NCBI GenBank assembly: GCA_050952085.1
Contig: JBMNKH010000001.1
Coordinates: 124,001 to 188,000, forward strand
Origin: DTU015 sp012837895
Lineage (GTDB): Bacteria; Bacillota; Sulfobacillia; Fermentithermobacillales; Fermentithermobacillaceae
Reading direction: 5' to 3'
Length of the DNA stretch: 64,000 bases
The notes beneath the pieces were generated by a model. The model saw only the letters and a program-made list of their open reading frames with translations. It made no database searches and had not been told where the DNA came from. Of the stretch, positions 41,771-50,242 are shown piece by piece; position 1 is the stretch's first letter; every line of letters begins with the position of its first letter. A program made the translations under genes and the position numbers.

Positions 41771-43363
41771 ATGGAAAATCCGTTGCCGCTACCTGTTTGG
41801 TTCAAAGCAGTATTGTGTTTTTGCTTTAGTCTGGTCCTTGCAGCTGCAATGCCCGCTTCAAAGGCGAGGTGTGAAGGTGATCCATGGTACAGTGACTTAA
41901 GGGGCCACTGGGCCGAGGAGATCATATATGTCTTGTGGCAGGAAGGTGTCACCGACGGATTCCTGTACACATGGGGCGGCAAGACCACCCCGTATTTTTT
42001 CCCCGACTCAGATTGCACAAGGGCTCAACTCACTGTACTGCTTGCAAAGGTATTCGGGCTTACGCCCATTTCTCCTGCGTCGCCCTCATATCCCGACGTG
42101 CCCAAATCATACACTATTTACCCGGGCAAACCTGCATGGAGATGGATAGAAGCAGCGCTTGCTGCAGGTTTATCTTCGGTCCCGGCAGGCCACTATTTCT
42201 ACCCTGACAACGGAATATCCAGGCAGGACGCGGTAGATCTGCTCATCCGTTGCCTGGACTTGTACGAATATGCCTTATCCATGCCTGATAGTGAAGTACG
42301 CAGCTTGCTTCAAGCTTTTGGCGACGGGATGAACACAAGGCATGACAGGCGGCATTCAATGGCCTGCGCCATAAAGTTCGGAATAATCCAAGGATACGAC
42401 GACAGGACGATACGTCCTGAAACCGTGCTCTTGCGTTGCCAGGCTGCGGCTATTGTGTACCGGTCGTGTCTTATACGGGCAACTGCAAGCCTAGATGTGT
42501 TCTCGCCGGACGGTGACGACGTAGACGACACTGTAAAATTCAGCCTGATCTATCTCAAGAACCGCGGCATATCTAACTGGAACATGGCGGTTGAAGATGC
42601 TTCAGGCGGCATAGTACGCACTTTCAATCCTGGCGGCAACCCTGGCTCGCCCCCAGCCACGATTACATGGGACGGGACCAATGCCCAGGGCAAAACCGTT
42701 CCTGCAGGAAAGTATTACTACCAGGCATGGGTGAGAGACAGGAACAACAGGCAGTTCTTTTCAGTGAAAAAGCCTTTGGATGTGGAGATACATTCCCTCA
42801 GCGGTTCGGTTAGCCCGGCGTCCTGCCGGGATGACCAGACGCTGACGGTAAAAGCTTACACCACTCCTTCTGCCAAGAGTGTAACGGCGTCTTTTGCTGA
42901 CGGCAACACAAGGCATCTCAGCCCGTCGTCTGACCGGCGAACTTGGACTCTGCAACTTGTAATGGGCCCTTTCTTGCCTGCAGGACCCCAGCAAGTGTCG
43001 TTGACGGCGGAATTCGCCAAGGTGAGCAGGCAGATTACACTTAGCTTCACCAGGGTAGAGAACCTGTGGATATCGCCTTCTCTTTCTCCCAACCCGGCCG
43101 GACCTGGCCAGATTCTTGAGGCCTTGTGCGTAGCATCATCAAATGTGGGGGCGGTCACAGCAAGCTTGTTTGGGAGCGTGATCAATCTCTCGAAATCAGG
43201 CGGACTTTGGCAGGGGATTTCAGCGGTGCCCTTGGAATGCTCCCAAGGCGATTACCCGGTAGTTTTCACAGGGTATTCCGGCAACCGTCAAGTCTCAGCC
43301 ACTATCTATCTCACAGTAGACACCAGCAAGCTTGCCAAGCTGGTTTTCACCCTTACACGTTAA
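41771..43363 (+). CDS. S-layer homology (SLH) protein with FlgD-type Ig domain
   Basis: A 530-residue secreted protein starting at ATG 41771 (GGAGG ten bases upstream). The signal peptide is FKAVLCFCFSLVLAAAMPASKARC. Three SLH repeats follow (about 35-210): DLRGHWAEEIIYVLWQEGVTDG, the AWRWIEAALAAGL segment and HSMACAIKFGIIQGYDDRT; SLH domains bind pyruvylated wall polymers. Then comes a FlgD/gliding-type Ig domain (FSPDGDDVDDTVKFSL ... ITWDGTNAQGKTVPAGKYYYQ) and at least two more beta-sandwich repeats. It is divergent from the Tad operon and may be part of the same surface structure. Confidence 0.9.
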   Translation: MENPLPLPVWFKAVLCFCFSLVLAAAMPASKARCEGDPWYSDLRGHWAEEIIYVLWQEGVTDGFLYTWGGKTTPYFFPDSDCTRAQLTVLLAKVFGLTPISPASPSYPDVPKSYTIYPGKPAWRWIEAALAAGLSSVPAGHYFYPDNGISRQDAVDLLIRCLDLYEYALSMPDSEVRSLLQAFGDGMNTRHDRRHSMACAIKFGIIQGYDDRTIRPETVLLRCQAAAIVYRSCLIRATASLDVFSPDGDDVDDTVKFSLIYLKNRGISNWNMAVEDASGGIVRTFNPGGNPGSPPATITWDGTNAQGKTVPAGKYYYQAWVRDRNNRQFFSVKKPLDVEIHSLSGSVSPASCRDDQTLTVKAYTTPSAKSVTASFADGNTRHLSPSSDRRTWTLQLVMGPFLPAGPQQVSLTAEFAKVSRQITLSFTRVENLWISPSLSPNPAGPGQILEALCVASSNVGAVTASLFGSVINLSKSGGLWQGISAVPLECSQGDYPVVFTGYSGNRQVSATIYLTVDTSKLAKLVFTLTR

Positions 43364-43439
43364 CCTGAGCAAGGGAGAATCGTTCCGGACCTTCAGGCCT
43401 GGCACGCTCTCCCTTGCCTGATGAAGCGTACCTAACTGG

Positions 43440-44474
43440 CTAAGGGACATTTACGCTGCTTAAGGCCGCGATGATTTCTTGATAAGGCACCTGGTAAGTA
43501 TGGTCACCGATGGGCCTTTGTTCCAGCGCCTTCTGCAGTATTTTCCTGGCCTTTTGCCGGTCGCCCTTGGCACACAGTAGCTTGCCCCACCAGTAAAGCA
43601 CATCCGGATTCTCAGGCGACAAGAGCTTTGCCTGGCGCAGCTCCTCTTCTGCCATGTCTATATCGCCGAGTTCAACATACGCCTGACCCAGTCTAAAGTG
43701 GCATTCAAATGCTCTTGGAGCCAAGGAGAGCGCCTTCTGATATGCAGACGCCGCTGCCGTGTAGTCCTTCTTGGCTGCCATCACATCGCCGAGAACAGTG
43801 TAGCTCAACGGATTATCTTCTGATATCTTCCGGCAATCCTGAGCCAACTCAAGAGCTTCATCAAGCCTTCCTACCCTGATAAGTGCCCTGGCCAATACCA
43901 CCCTCAGAGGCACATCCCCTGGCAGCCTTACTGCCGCCTCCTCGAGCAAGCTCACTGCTTCAAAAGTGTCCCCTTCGGCATAGGTCAGGCTTCCCAAGGC
44001 ACAATATGCATAACTGGTGGCCCTGCCGCTGTTAACAGCTTGCCGGTACCTCTTGTTAGCTTTCTGGTAGTCATTGAACACCCACCTGTTTAGGAACCCC
44101 ACGTGCTCGTGGATGATCCATGGCACGAAAACCCGGCCTGCGGTAAGCCAGGCTACAACAGCCCCGAATACCACGCGGCCATCAAGTCCAGTAAACCGCC
44201 ACAACAAGACACCTGTTACCAGTATGAGGAGCAGCACATAGTTCCACCAGTGCCTGAATGAAAATCTCAGCGGCTCCCTCACCGGGCACTCACCCCTCCA
44301 GAACATGCCAGAAATGCGGCTGCCAGAAAAACCGGCCCAAGTCTCCCTAAACGACCTAGGCCCTAGACTTAGTATGCTCAGAAGGGTTTTCATGAAAACC
44401 TGCAGTAAACGGCCAAACCGGAAAACGCCCTGATGGAGATCACAATGTGCAGCAATCCTATTGAAGAGGGTCAC
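43440..44474 (-). CDS. Membrane-anchored TPR protein
   Basis: A 344-residue protein with two hydrophobic segments (WWNYVLLLILVTGVLLW and VVFGAVVAWLTAGRVFVPW, about 75-120) followed by at least five tetratricopeptide repeats (about 130-330), for example YCALGSLTYAEGDTFEAVSLLEEAAVRLP, YTVLGDVMAAKKDYTAAASAYQKALSLAP and CHFRLGQAYVELGDIDMAEEELRQAKLL. The GTG start overlaps the rbgA stop codon (GTGA), so translation is coupled, although no clear ribosome site is seen; an ATG 26 codons later is possible. TPRs mediate protein contacts; the partner is unknown. Confidence 0.8.
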   Translation of the reverse strand: MTLFNRIAAHCDLHQGVFRFGRLLQVFMKTLLSILSLGPRSFRETWAGFSGSRISGMFWRGECPVREPLRFSFRHWWNYVLLLILVTGVLLWRFTGLDGRVVFGAVVAWLTAGRVFVPWIIHEHVGFLNRWVFNDYQKANKRYRQAVNSGRATSYAYCALGSLTYAEGDTFEAVSLLEEAAVRLPGDVPLRVVLARALIRVGRLDEALELAQDCRKISEDNPLSYTVLGDVMAAKKDYTAAASAYQKALSLAPRAFECHFRLGQAYVELGDIDMAEEELRQAKLLSPENPDVLYWWGKLLCAKGDRQKARKILQKALEQRPIGDHTYQVPYQEIIAALSSVNVP

Positions 44475-45289
44475 TGAGTATCCGGTTTTTCAATGGATAT
44501 CCTTCCAAACTTGCCTTCGCGGAAACATTGGATGAAGGATTTGCTCGCCCGGCCGAAGTCCACCTGCCCGCCAGGCCCTAAGAAACCCCGGCTCCTGCCA
44601 AACCCGGTGATAAAGGAGACTGGATCGGGTTTATCAAACACCTCCTTGGCAAGCCAGAAGGCCACTTCCTCTTCATCATACTGGTTGTCCCTGACCGCCC
44701 ACGTAGCGGCAAGTTTGTACAACACTTCGCCCTTAGCTTGGGACGTATCGATTACTCCGGGAGTGTCGAGGATTTCAAGCAGCCCGCGCCTGAGCCAGTG
44801 GCTCCCCCTGGTTAGCCCTGGCCTTGCACCAAAAGCTGCCTTGGAGGTTCCCAACAACCTGTTTGCCAAAGATGACTTGCCTACATTAGGCAACCCAAAC
44901 AGCATTGTCCTTAGTGGCCTTGCGATCGCTTCCGGATGAGCCCTGTCGCTGATACTTGCTTGTTGCGCTTCAAGATAAGCGATGAGGTCGTCAACCCCCC
45001 GGCCAGTGTTGCTTTCAACTGCGAAGGCAGGCGATCCTTGAGTCCCAAACTTCTTCACCCAATGATAAGTGACCTCAGGATCTGCAAGATCTGCCTTGGT
45101 CAACACATAAACCCTGTTCATTCTTGAAAGATAAGGCTCAGCAAGCTGAAGCGAGGTTTCAGGTATCCGCGAATCCAGAAGGAAGAGAAACAGGTCTACC
45201 ATATCCAAAGTCCTGGGGCTTGGCAGTCCTGGATGCCACTTCTTCCCTCTGGAATCTACTTTATTGCGCCTACGGCTTTTGGCGGCCAT
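44471..45289 (-). CDS. rbgA: Ribosome biogenesis GTPase RbgA (YlqF)
   Basis: A 272-residue circularly permuted GTPase needed for late assembly of the 50S subunit. The G motifs occur in permuted order: G4 LTKAD (about 63-67), then G1 GLPNVGKSSLANRL (about 131-144) and G3 DTPGV. The N-terminus is Lys/Arg-rich (AAKSRRRNKVDSRGKKWHPG), and the YlqF C-terminal helical domain with KLAATWAVRDNQYDEEEVAFWLA is present. The gene overlaps lepB by 34 bases and follows the usual lepB-rbgA order of Bacillota. Confidence 0.93.
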   Translation of the reverse strand: MAAKSRRRNKVDSRGKKWHPGLPSPRTLDMVDLFLFLLDSRIPETSLQLAEPYLSRMNRVYVLTKADLADPEVTYHWVKKFGTQGSPAFAVESNTGRGVDDLIAYLEAQQASISDRAHPEAIARPLRTMLFGLPNVGKSSLANRLLGTSKAAFGARPGLTRGSHWLRRGLLEILDTPGVIDTSQAKGEVLYKLAATWAVRDNQYDEEEVAFWLAKEVFDKPDPVSFITGFGRSRGFLGPGGQVDFGRASKSFIQCFREGKFGRISIEKPDTQ

Positions 45290-45762
45290 ATGATCACAAT
45301 CGCCTTTCCTTTTAGGAGATCCACATCAACAGGCCCGAAAAACCTCGAGTCTTCACTGTCGGTCCTGTGATCGCCCATTACAAACACCGTGTTCTCAGGC
45401 ACGACCAAACTGGCCATATTGTACAGCCCCGGATATAGCACATATGGTTCTTCCTGCAAGATACCGTTCACATAAAGCCTGCCCAGCCTTAGTTCTACAG
45501 TATCTCCCTCTACAGCTACTATTCGCTTGATGTAGTCTCTTGAAGGGTCAAGAGGGTAACGCAGTACGACCACATCGCCCCGTTTGGGTTTGCCAAGCTT
45601 GTAGGCAATCTTGGAAACCAGGAGCCGTTCCCCGTCCATGAGAGTAGGCTCCATTGAGGGGCCATGAACTACGAAGGTCTCGATTATCAGGCCCCTTACC
45701 ACCAAAGCAATCACAAACGCGACGACGATAACTTCAACGATGTCTTTGATTGTTTCCATCAT
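45256..45762 (-). CDS. lepB: Signal peptidase I
   Basis: A 168-residue membrane protease that removes signal peptides from exported proteins. One N-terminal helix (VEVIVVAFVIALVVRGLIIETFVV) is followed by the catalytic Ser in HGPSMEPTL (about 35-36) and Lys in RDYIKRIVAVEGD (about 79). The conserved box GDHRTDSEDSRFFGPV is near the C-terminus. The size is typical of the small Bacillota enzymes. It starts four bases inside the rplS stop and overlaps rbgA. Confidence 0.96.
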   Translation of the reverse strand: MMETIKDIVEVIVVAFVIALVVRGLIIETFVVHGPSMEPTLMDGERLLVSKIAYKLGKPKRGDVVVLRYPLDPSRDYIKRIVAVEGDTVELRLGRLYVNGILQEEPYVLYPGLYNMASLVVPENTVFVMGDHRTDSEDSRFFGPVDVDLLKGKAIVIIWPPKAVGAIK

Positions 45763-46103
45763 CTTCTCTTTTCCGGAATCCTCGCTGACTTTCCTGACAA
45801 TCCTCTTAGATAGAAGAGTTTGGCCCTTCTTACCCTGCCCCTGCGGAGCACCTGGACTTTTTCTATTCTCGGTGAGTGCAACGGAAAGGTTCTTTCGACG
45901 CCTATCCCATAGGAAATCCGTCTCACTGTGAAAGTCTCACGAAGGCCCCCGTTTTGACGCCTTATTACTACACCGTCAAAAGGCTGGACTCTCTCACGTC
46001 CACCTTCCACTACCTTGAAAAACACTCTCACTGTATCGCCCGGCCCGAAATCAGGCAGATCTTTTCTCATTTGGGCCTGTTCAATTTGTCTGATAATGTC
46101 CAC
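45759..46103 (-). CDS. rplS: 50S ribosomal protein L19
   Basis: A 114-residue L19. The family stretch GDTVRVFFKVVEGGRERVQPFDGVVI and RRISYGIGVERTFPLHSP are intact. The start is taken as GTG 46101-46103 with AGAGG eight bases upstream, which gives the usual length. It overlaps trmD by 23 bases and precedes lepB with a four-base overlap. Confidence 0.95.
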   Translation of the reverse strand: MDIIRQIEQAQMRKDLPDFGPGDTVRVFFKVVEGGRERVQPFDGVVIRRQNGGLRETFTVRRISYGIGVERTFPLHSPRIEKVQVLRRGRVRRAKLFYLRGLSGKSARIPEKRR

Positions 46104-46860
46104 AGTTATCACCTCTAGCCTCGTTGGCCTTTTCTTCGTTTATTACTTGCTCTAAGAGACACCGGTCCTCAAAGGTGAGGCATGCAGTTTCCAGCAACTC
46201 CGGCCGTCTCTTCAAAGTTCGTCTGATAGCTTCCTTACGCCGCCACCTGCTAATGTCTTCATGCCGGCCGGTAAGCAGTATCTCCGGAACTTTCAGGCCC
46301 CTGTATTCTGCAGGCCTGGTGTACTGGGGACCCTCAAGAAGCCCGTCTGAAAACGAATCCTGCAACGCAGAATCCTTATCTCCCAGCACTCCCGGAACAA
46401 ACCGGATTGACGCATCAAGCACCACCATAGCCGCTAATTCGCCGCCGGTCAAGACATAATCCCCGATAGAGACTTCCATGTGGGCAAGGCAGCGTATCCG
46501 CTCATCGAAACCTTCATAGTGCCCTGCTATCAGCACCAGGTCAGCTTTCTCAGCCAGTTCTTTGGCCAGGTCAGCATTGAAACTCTGTCCCTGAGGGGTG
46601 AGGAGCGCCACAAACGGATTCCTCCCCAAATCCTGCCTAACCCAATCAACTGCTTCAAATACCGGCTCGGGTTTCAGTACCATCCCCGGCCCTCCGCCGT
46701 AAGGATAGTCGTCTACAGTCTTATGGGCACCTCTTGCAAAATCCCTGAGATCAACCGTCCGGATACGTACAAGGTCTTGCTCTTGAGCCCGCTTAATAAT
46801 ACTTGCGTTAACCACAGGCGGGAACATACCTGGAAACAGGGTGAGTATGTACACATCCAA
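46081..46860 (-). CDS. trmD: tRNA (guanine(37)-N1)-methyltransferase
   Basis: A 259-residue SPOUT methyltransferase that makes m1G37 in tRNAs reading CNN and related codons, preventing frameshifts. The signature LIAGHYEGFDERIR and the knot region EVSIGDYVLTGGELAAMVVLDA are intact, and YPYGGGPGMVLKPEP region (DYPYGGGPGMVL) is present. The gene normally following rimM follows khpA directly here; rimM is not in the operon. Confidence 0.96.
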   Translation of the reverse strand: MDVYILTLFPGMFPPVVNASIIKRAQEQDLVRIRTVDLRDFARGAHKTVDDYPYGGGPGMVLKPEPVFEAVDWVRQDLGRNPFVALLTPQGQSFNADLAKELAEKADLVLIAGHYEGFDERIRCLAHMEVSIGDYVLTGGELAAMVVLDASIRFVPGVLGDKDSALQDSFSDGLLEGPQYTRPAEYRGLKVPEILLTGRHEDISRWRRKEAIRRTLKRRPELLETACLTFEDRCLLEQVINEEKANEARGDNCGHYQTN

Positions 46861-46943
46861 TTCTCAGCCCTCCCCAGTTTCACACATGCCTTCATCTTCC
46901 CCTGCCTGCAAACCACTACACCGCCTTACAGCTTCAAACACCA

Positions 46944-47177
46944 CTACTCTAGAATTTCAACTGTAGCTCTTTTTCCTTCCTTGGCCGCAGCTGCTTGAAC
47001 CAAAGCTCTCACTGCATGGATAACGCGGCCCTTCTTTCCGATCACTTTCCCCATGTCTTCAGGAGCAACCCTTAGTTCGAAAACCACTGCTCTTTCGCCT
47101 TCCACTTCGTTCACTTCAACTTGATCAGGGTTATCCACGATGGATTTGGCGATAAACGTCACAAGTTCTCTCAACAT
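46944..47177 (-). CDS. khpA: KH-domain RNA-binding protein KhpA (YlqC)
   Basis: A 77-residue single KH domain with the GKKGRVIHAVRALVQAA loop and helix, where Gly-Lys-Lys-Gly contacts RNA. KhpA works with KhpB on cell-length control and mRNA binding in Bacillota. The start is ATG 47175-47177, six bases after GGAGG; the GTG at 47183 is too close. It sits in the usual place after rpsP. Confidence 0.93.
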   Translation of the reverse strand: MLRELVTFIAKSIVDNPDQVEVNEVEGERAVVFELRVAPEDMGKVIGKKGRVIHAVRALVQAAAAKEGKRATVEILE

Positions 47178-47194
47178 ACGCACCCTCCTCGAAA

Positions 47195-47488
47195 CTAGTT
47201 ATTCCCCTGACTCTTATCCCGGGAACTCCGGGCCTCCTGCCATTTCTCAATCACACCGGCCCGCCTGAATATGGTCTTAACCGTAGGTGTAGGGATCGCC
47301 CCTTTGTCCAGCCATGATATGGCTCTTTCCTCATGGACCTTGAATGTTACCGGGTCAGTGGTCGGATCGTAATACCCGATTTCTTCTATGGAACGTCCGT
47401 CACGCTGAGTTTTTGAGTCGGCCACTACTATCCTGTAAGCCGGCCTTTTCTTTGCTCCCATTCTCTTGAGTCTGATTTTTACCGCCAA
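47195..47488 (-). CDS. rpsP: 30S ribosomal protein S16
   Basis: A 97-residue S16 with the N-terminal signature AVKIRLKRMGAKKRPAYRIVVADS and the EIGYYDPTTDP region. The start is TTG at 47486-47488, with a GGAG about ten bases upstream. It lies between ffh and khpA as in other Bacillota. Confidence 0.96.
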   Translation of the reverse strand: MAVKIRLKRMGAKKRPAYRIVVADSKTQRDGRSIEEIGYYDPTTDPVTFKVHEERAISWLDKGAIPTPTVKTIFRRAGVIEKWQEARSSRDKSQGNN

Positions 47489-47528
47489 GCTATCCTATCT
47501 CCTTTCCTTTTACTGGAATGGCATACCT

Positions 47529-48851
47529 CTAGAATAACCGAAGCCTGCCAAGTCTTTTGTCAGAGCTGCCCATCTGGAACAGCATCTTCCTTGCCTGAAA
47601 GAACTGCTTGAGAAGACGGTTAACCTCCTGAACCGTAGTGCCGCTCCCCCTGGCAATCCTGCGCCTTCTGGACCCGCTGATTATATCAGGGTTTTGCCTT
47701 TCTTCCGGGGTCATAGAGTTTATGATCGCCTCAACCCGCGCAAGTTCTTTCGGGTCGAAATCAACGTCTACCTGTGCCCTGGCAAACCCCGGGATCATCC
47801 GGATAAGGTCACCGAAGGAACCCATCTTCTTGACCTCTTTCATCTGATCCATGAAATCCTCAAGGGTGAACTGCTTCCGCCTGAGTTTTTCTTCCATCTG
47901 GGCGACTTTCTGTTGATCGAAAGCTGCCTCAGCTTTTTCAATCAGGGTGAGCACGTCACCCATCCCCAGAATCCTGGATGCCATCCGGTCCGGGTGAAAT
48001 ACCTGAAAATCTTCAAGTTTCTCGCCTAAAGACGCAAACTTAATAGGTTTGCCTGTAACCTTTGCAATGGAGAGAGCTGCTCCTCCCCTTGCATCAGAAT
48101 CCAGCTTGGTAAGGACCACGCCTGTAATGTCTACGACCCGGTCAAACTCTTCAGCAACCTGGCAAGCTTCCTGCCCGGTCATGGCATCCACCACCAATAA
48201 GCGCTCCCGCGGTAAGGTTGCTTCTTTGATTCTCCGGGCCTCGTCCATCATTTCATCGTCTATCTGCAGCCTGCCTGCAGTGTCCAGGATCACCACATTG
48301 TGAGCAGACTCAACAGCCTTCTCCACGCCCTTTTTCGCAATCACTTCAGGAGAAACTCTATCGCTCAAGGTGAAAAAGGACACTCCTGCCATGCCTGCGA
48401 CAACCTCCAGCTGCTTTTGGGCAGCAGGCCTGTACACGTCACATGACACCAGCAACACCCTGCGGCCGCTCTTTTTCAGTTGCAGCGCAAGTTTACCGGC
48501 AGTAGTGGTCTTACCAGAGCCTTGCAATCCATACAAAGCAATAACCGCAGGCGGAGGTCCTGAAATATCAAGGGGATGAGTTCTCCCGCCCAGGAGGCTT
48601 ATGAGCTCCTGGTGGACAATCTTGATAACCTGCTGTGCCGGTGTGAGGCTTTCCAGCACTTCTGCGTCAAGGCACCTTTCCCGCACATTGGCAATGAATT
48701 CCCTGACCACCTTGAAATTTACATCTGCTTCCAGGAGGGCGAGCCGGACCTCTCTCAACCCTTGGTTGATGTCTTTTTCAGATAGTTTTCCTCTGCCCCT
48801 GAGTTTCTTGAACGTGTCCGCAAGCCGCGAAGCTAAACTTTCAAACGCCAT
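47529..48851 (-). CDS. ffh: Signal recognition particle protein Ffh (SRP54)
   Basis: A 440-residue NG+M protein. The N domain starts MAFESLASRLADTFKKLRGRGKLSEKD. The G domain has GLQGSGKTTTAGKLA (about 108-122), DVYRPAAQKQL, DTAGRL and TKLDSDARGG. The Met-rich M domain (from about 325) ends SGSRRRRIARGSGTTVQEVNRLLKQF, which binds SRP RNA and signal sequences. It starts within the last bases of ylxM. With FtsY it targets membrane proteins co-translationally. Confidence 0.97.
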   Translation of the reverse strand: MAFESLASRLADTFKKLRGRGKLSEKDINQGLREVRLALLEADVNFKVVREFIANVRERCLDAEVLESLTPAQQVIKIVHQELISLLGGRTHPLDISGPPPAVIALYGLQGSGKTTTAGKLALQLKKSGRRVLLVSCDVYRPAAQKQLEVVAGMAGVSFFTLSDRVSPEVIAKKGVEKAVESAHNVVILDTAGRLQIDDEMMDEARRIKEATLPRERLLVVDAMTGQEACQVAEEFDRVVDITGVVLTKLDSDARGGAALSIAKVTGKPIKFASLGEKLEDFQVFHPDRMASRILGMGDVLTLIEKAEAAFDQQKVAQMEEKLRRKQFTLEDFMDQMKEVKKMGSFGDLIRMIPGFARAQVDVDFDPKELARVEAIINSMTPEERQNPDIISGSRRRRIARGSGTTVQEVNRLLKQFFQARKMLFQMGSSDKRLGRLRLF

Positions 48852-49251
48852 CTACCGTCTCACCCCCTGCCCGCGCATCTTTGAGCACTTTAAGAATACG
48901 TTCTCTCATGTCCTGCCAATTGGTGTGGTCCATATTCTCTGCAAGCTCTAACGCATGCTCAATCCGGGCCAACTGCTTCATGAAACCAAGTTTATGTTCG
49001 TAAGAATACAGCGCCCGCACGCAGCGTCTTACTGCATCATCACACCCCTGTCTGGAAATACCCAGTCTCTGGGCAATCTCAGAAAGGGATAAGTCCTCGT
49101 CAAACTTGAGGTAAGCTACTTGCTTCTGCCTAGGCGGAAGCAGGCCTTCATATATGTCCCTGAGCATTATGATCTCATGAATACGTTCAGGTGACTCATG
49201 ATAAGACTTCTTCATGCTGTCACTGTCCATTCCGGCTGTCTTGGTCAACAC
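48841..49251 (-). CDS. ylxM: YlxM family SRP-associated helix-turn-helix protein
   Basis: A protein of up to 136 residues with a sigma-70 region-4-like helix-turn-helix (LPPRQKQVAYLKFDEDLSLSEIAQRLGISRQG). YlxM proteins modulate the SRP GTPase cycle; the gene overlaps ffh by eleven bases, as in other Bacillota. The exact start is uncertain: GTG 49251, ATG 49230 and ATG 49215 all have weak ribosome sites. The helical C-terminus after residue 85 is typical. Confidence 0.9.
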   Translation of the reverse strand: MLTKTAGMDSDSMKKSYHESPERIHEIIMLRDIYEGLLPPRQKQVAYLKFDEDLSLSEIAQRLGISRQGCDDAVRRCVRALYSYEHKLGFMKQLARIEHALELAENMDHTNWQDMRERILKVLKDARAGGETVDGV

Positions 49252-49292
49252 CTTTACACACGGATCGATTCTATATCACTATGCTTCCAAGG

Positions 49293-50219
49293 TCAACATT
49301 CAACTTGGTCGATACCGAACAGACTGTGCGCAAAACCACGGGCATCAAAGTCCCTCAAGTCAGAAGCTTGCTCTCCCACACCCACAAGTTTGACCGGAAT
49401 CCCCAACTCACTGGCAATAGCGACAGCTATGCCCCCTTTAGACGAACCATCGAGTTTGGTGATGCACAACCCTGTTATGTCAACGGCCCGGGCAAACACC
49501 CTGGCCTGAATCAGCCCGTTTTGGCCTGTAGTGCCATCTATTACAAGAATGACCTCATGGGGAGCGCCGGGTATCTCACGGGATATGACCCTGATTACTT
49601 TCTTGAGTTCTTCCATCAGGTTCTTCTTAGTGTGCAGCCGCCCTGCAGTGTCAACCAGCAGCAAGTCAGCCTTGCGGGCAATAGCCGCCCTTGCAGCATC
49701 AAAAGCTACAGCTCCTGGATCAGAACCATGGCTGTGCCTGACCAAATCGGCTCCTGTGCGCTTGGCCCAAACCTCCAGCTGGTCACCTGCGGCAGCCCTG
49801 AACGTATCTGCAGCTGCAAGTACAACCTTCTTGTTTTGACTTGTATACCTGTGTGCCAGTTTGGCAATGGTGGTTGTCTTGCCAGAACCGTTTACGCCAA
49901 CCATCGTGTATACGGTGGGCCCCTGGCCGGCGACTTTCAAAGGAGCATCTATAGAAGCGAAGATACCAGCTACTTCTTCAGCCATTGTACGGTATAGGTC
50001 CTCTACAGTTTCAAAGGACTTACCACGGCTCTCTTCCCTGAGGCTGTCGATCAAAGCTGTAGTTGCCTCAACACCTACGTCGGCCTGTATCAAGACAGCT
50101 TCTAACTCATCAAGAAACTCGTCAGTGAGTGCCCCCGGCTGGAAAATGCTTTGGATTTTGCTCCTGATGTTGTTCGATGTCCTGGCCAAACCTTGCTTGA
50201 GTTTTTGAAACAAGCCCAT
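49293..50219 (-). CDS. ftsY: SRP receptor FtsY
   Basis: A 308-residue NG-domain GTPase. It lacks the long acidic A domain of E. coli FtsY, as is usual in Bacillota. The N domain starts GLFQKLKQGLARTSNNI; the G domain has MVGVNGSGKTTTIAKLAHR (about 103-121), AADTFRAAAGDQL, DTAGRL and TKLDGSSKGG. It docks SRP-ribosome complexes at the membrane. It follows smc by 23 bases. Confidence 0.97.
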   Translation of the reverse strand: MGLFQKLKQGLARTSNNIRSKIQSIFQPGALTDEFLDELEAVLIQADVGVEATTALIDSLREESRGKSFETVEDLYRTMAEEVAGIFASIDAPLKVAGQGPTVYTMVGVNGSGKTTTIAKLAHRYTSQNKKVVLAAADTFRAAAGDQLEVWAKRTGADLVRHSHGSDPGAVAFDAARAAIARKADLLLVDTAGRLHTKKNLMEELKKVIRVISREIPGAPHEVILVIDGTTGQNGLIQARVFARAVDITGLCITKLDGSSKGGIAVAIASELGIPVKLVGVGEQASDLRDFDARGFAHSLFGIDQVEC

Positions 50220-50242
50220 GCGAATCTCCCCTTTCCCCGGCC

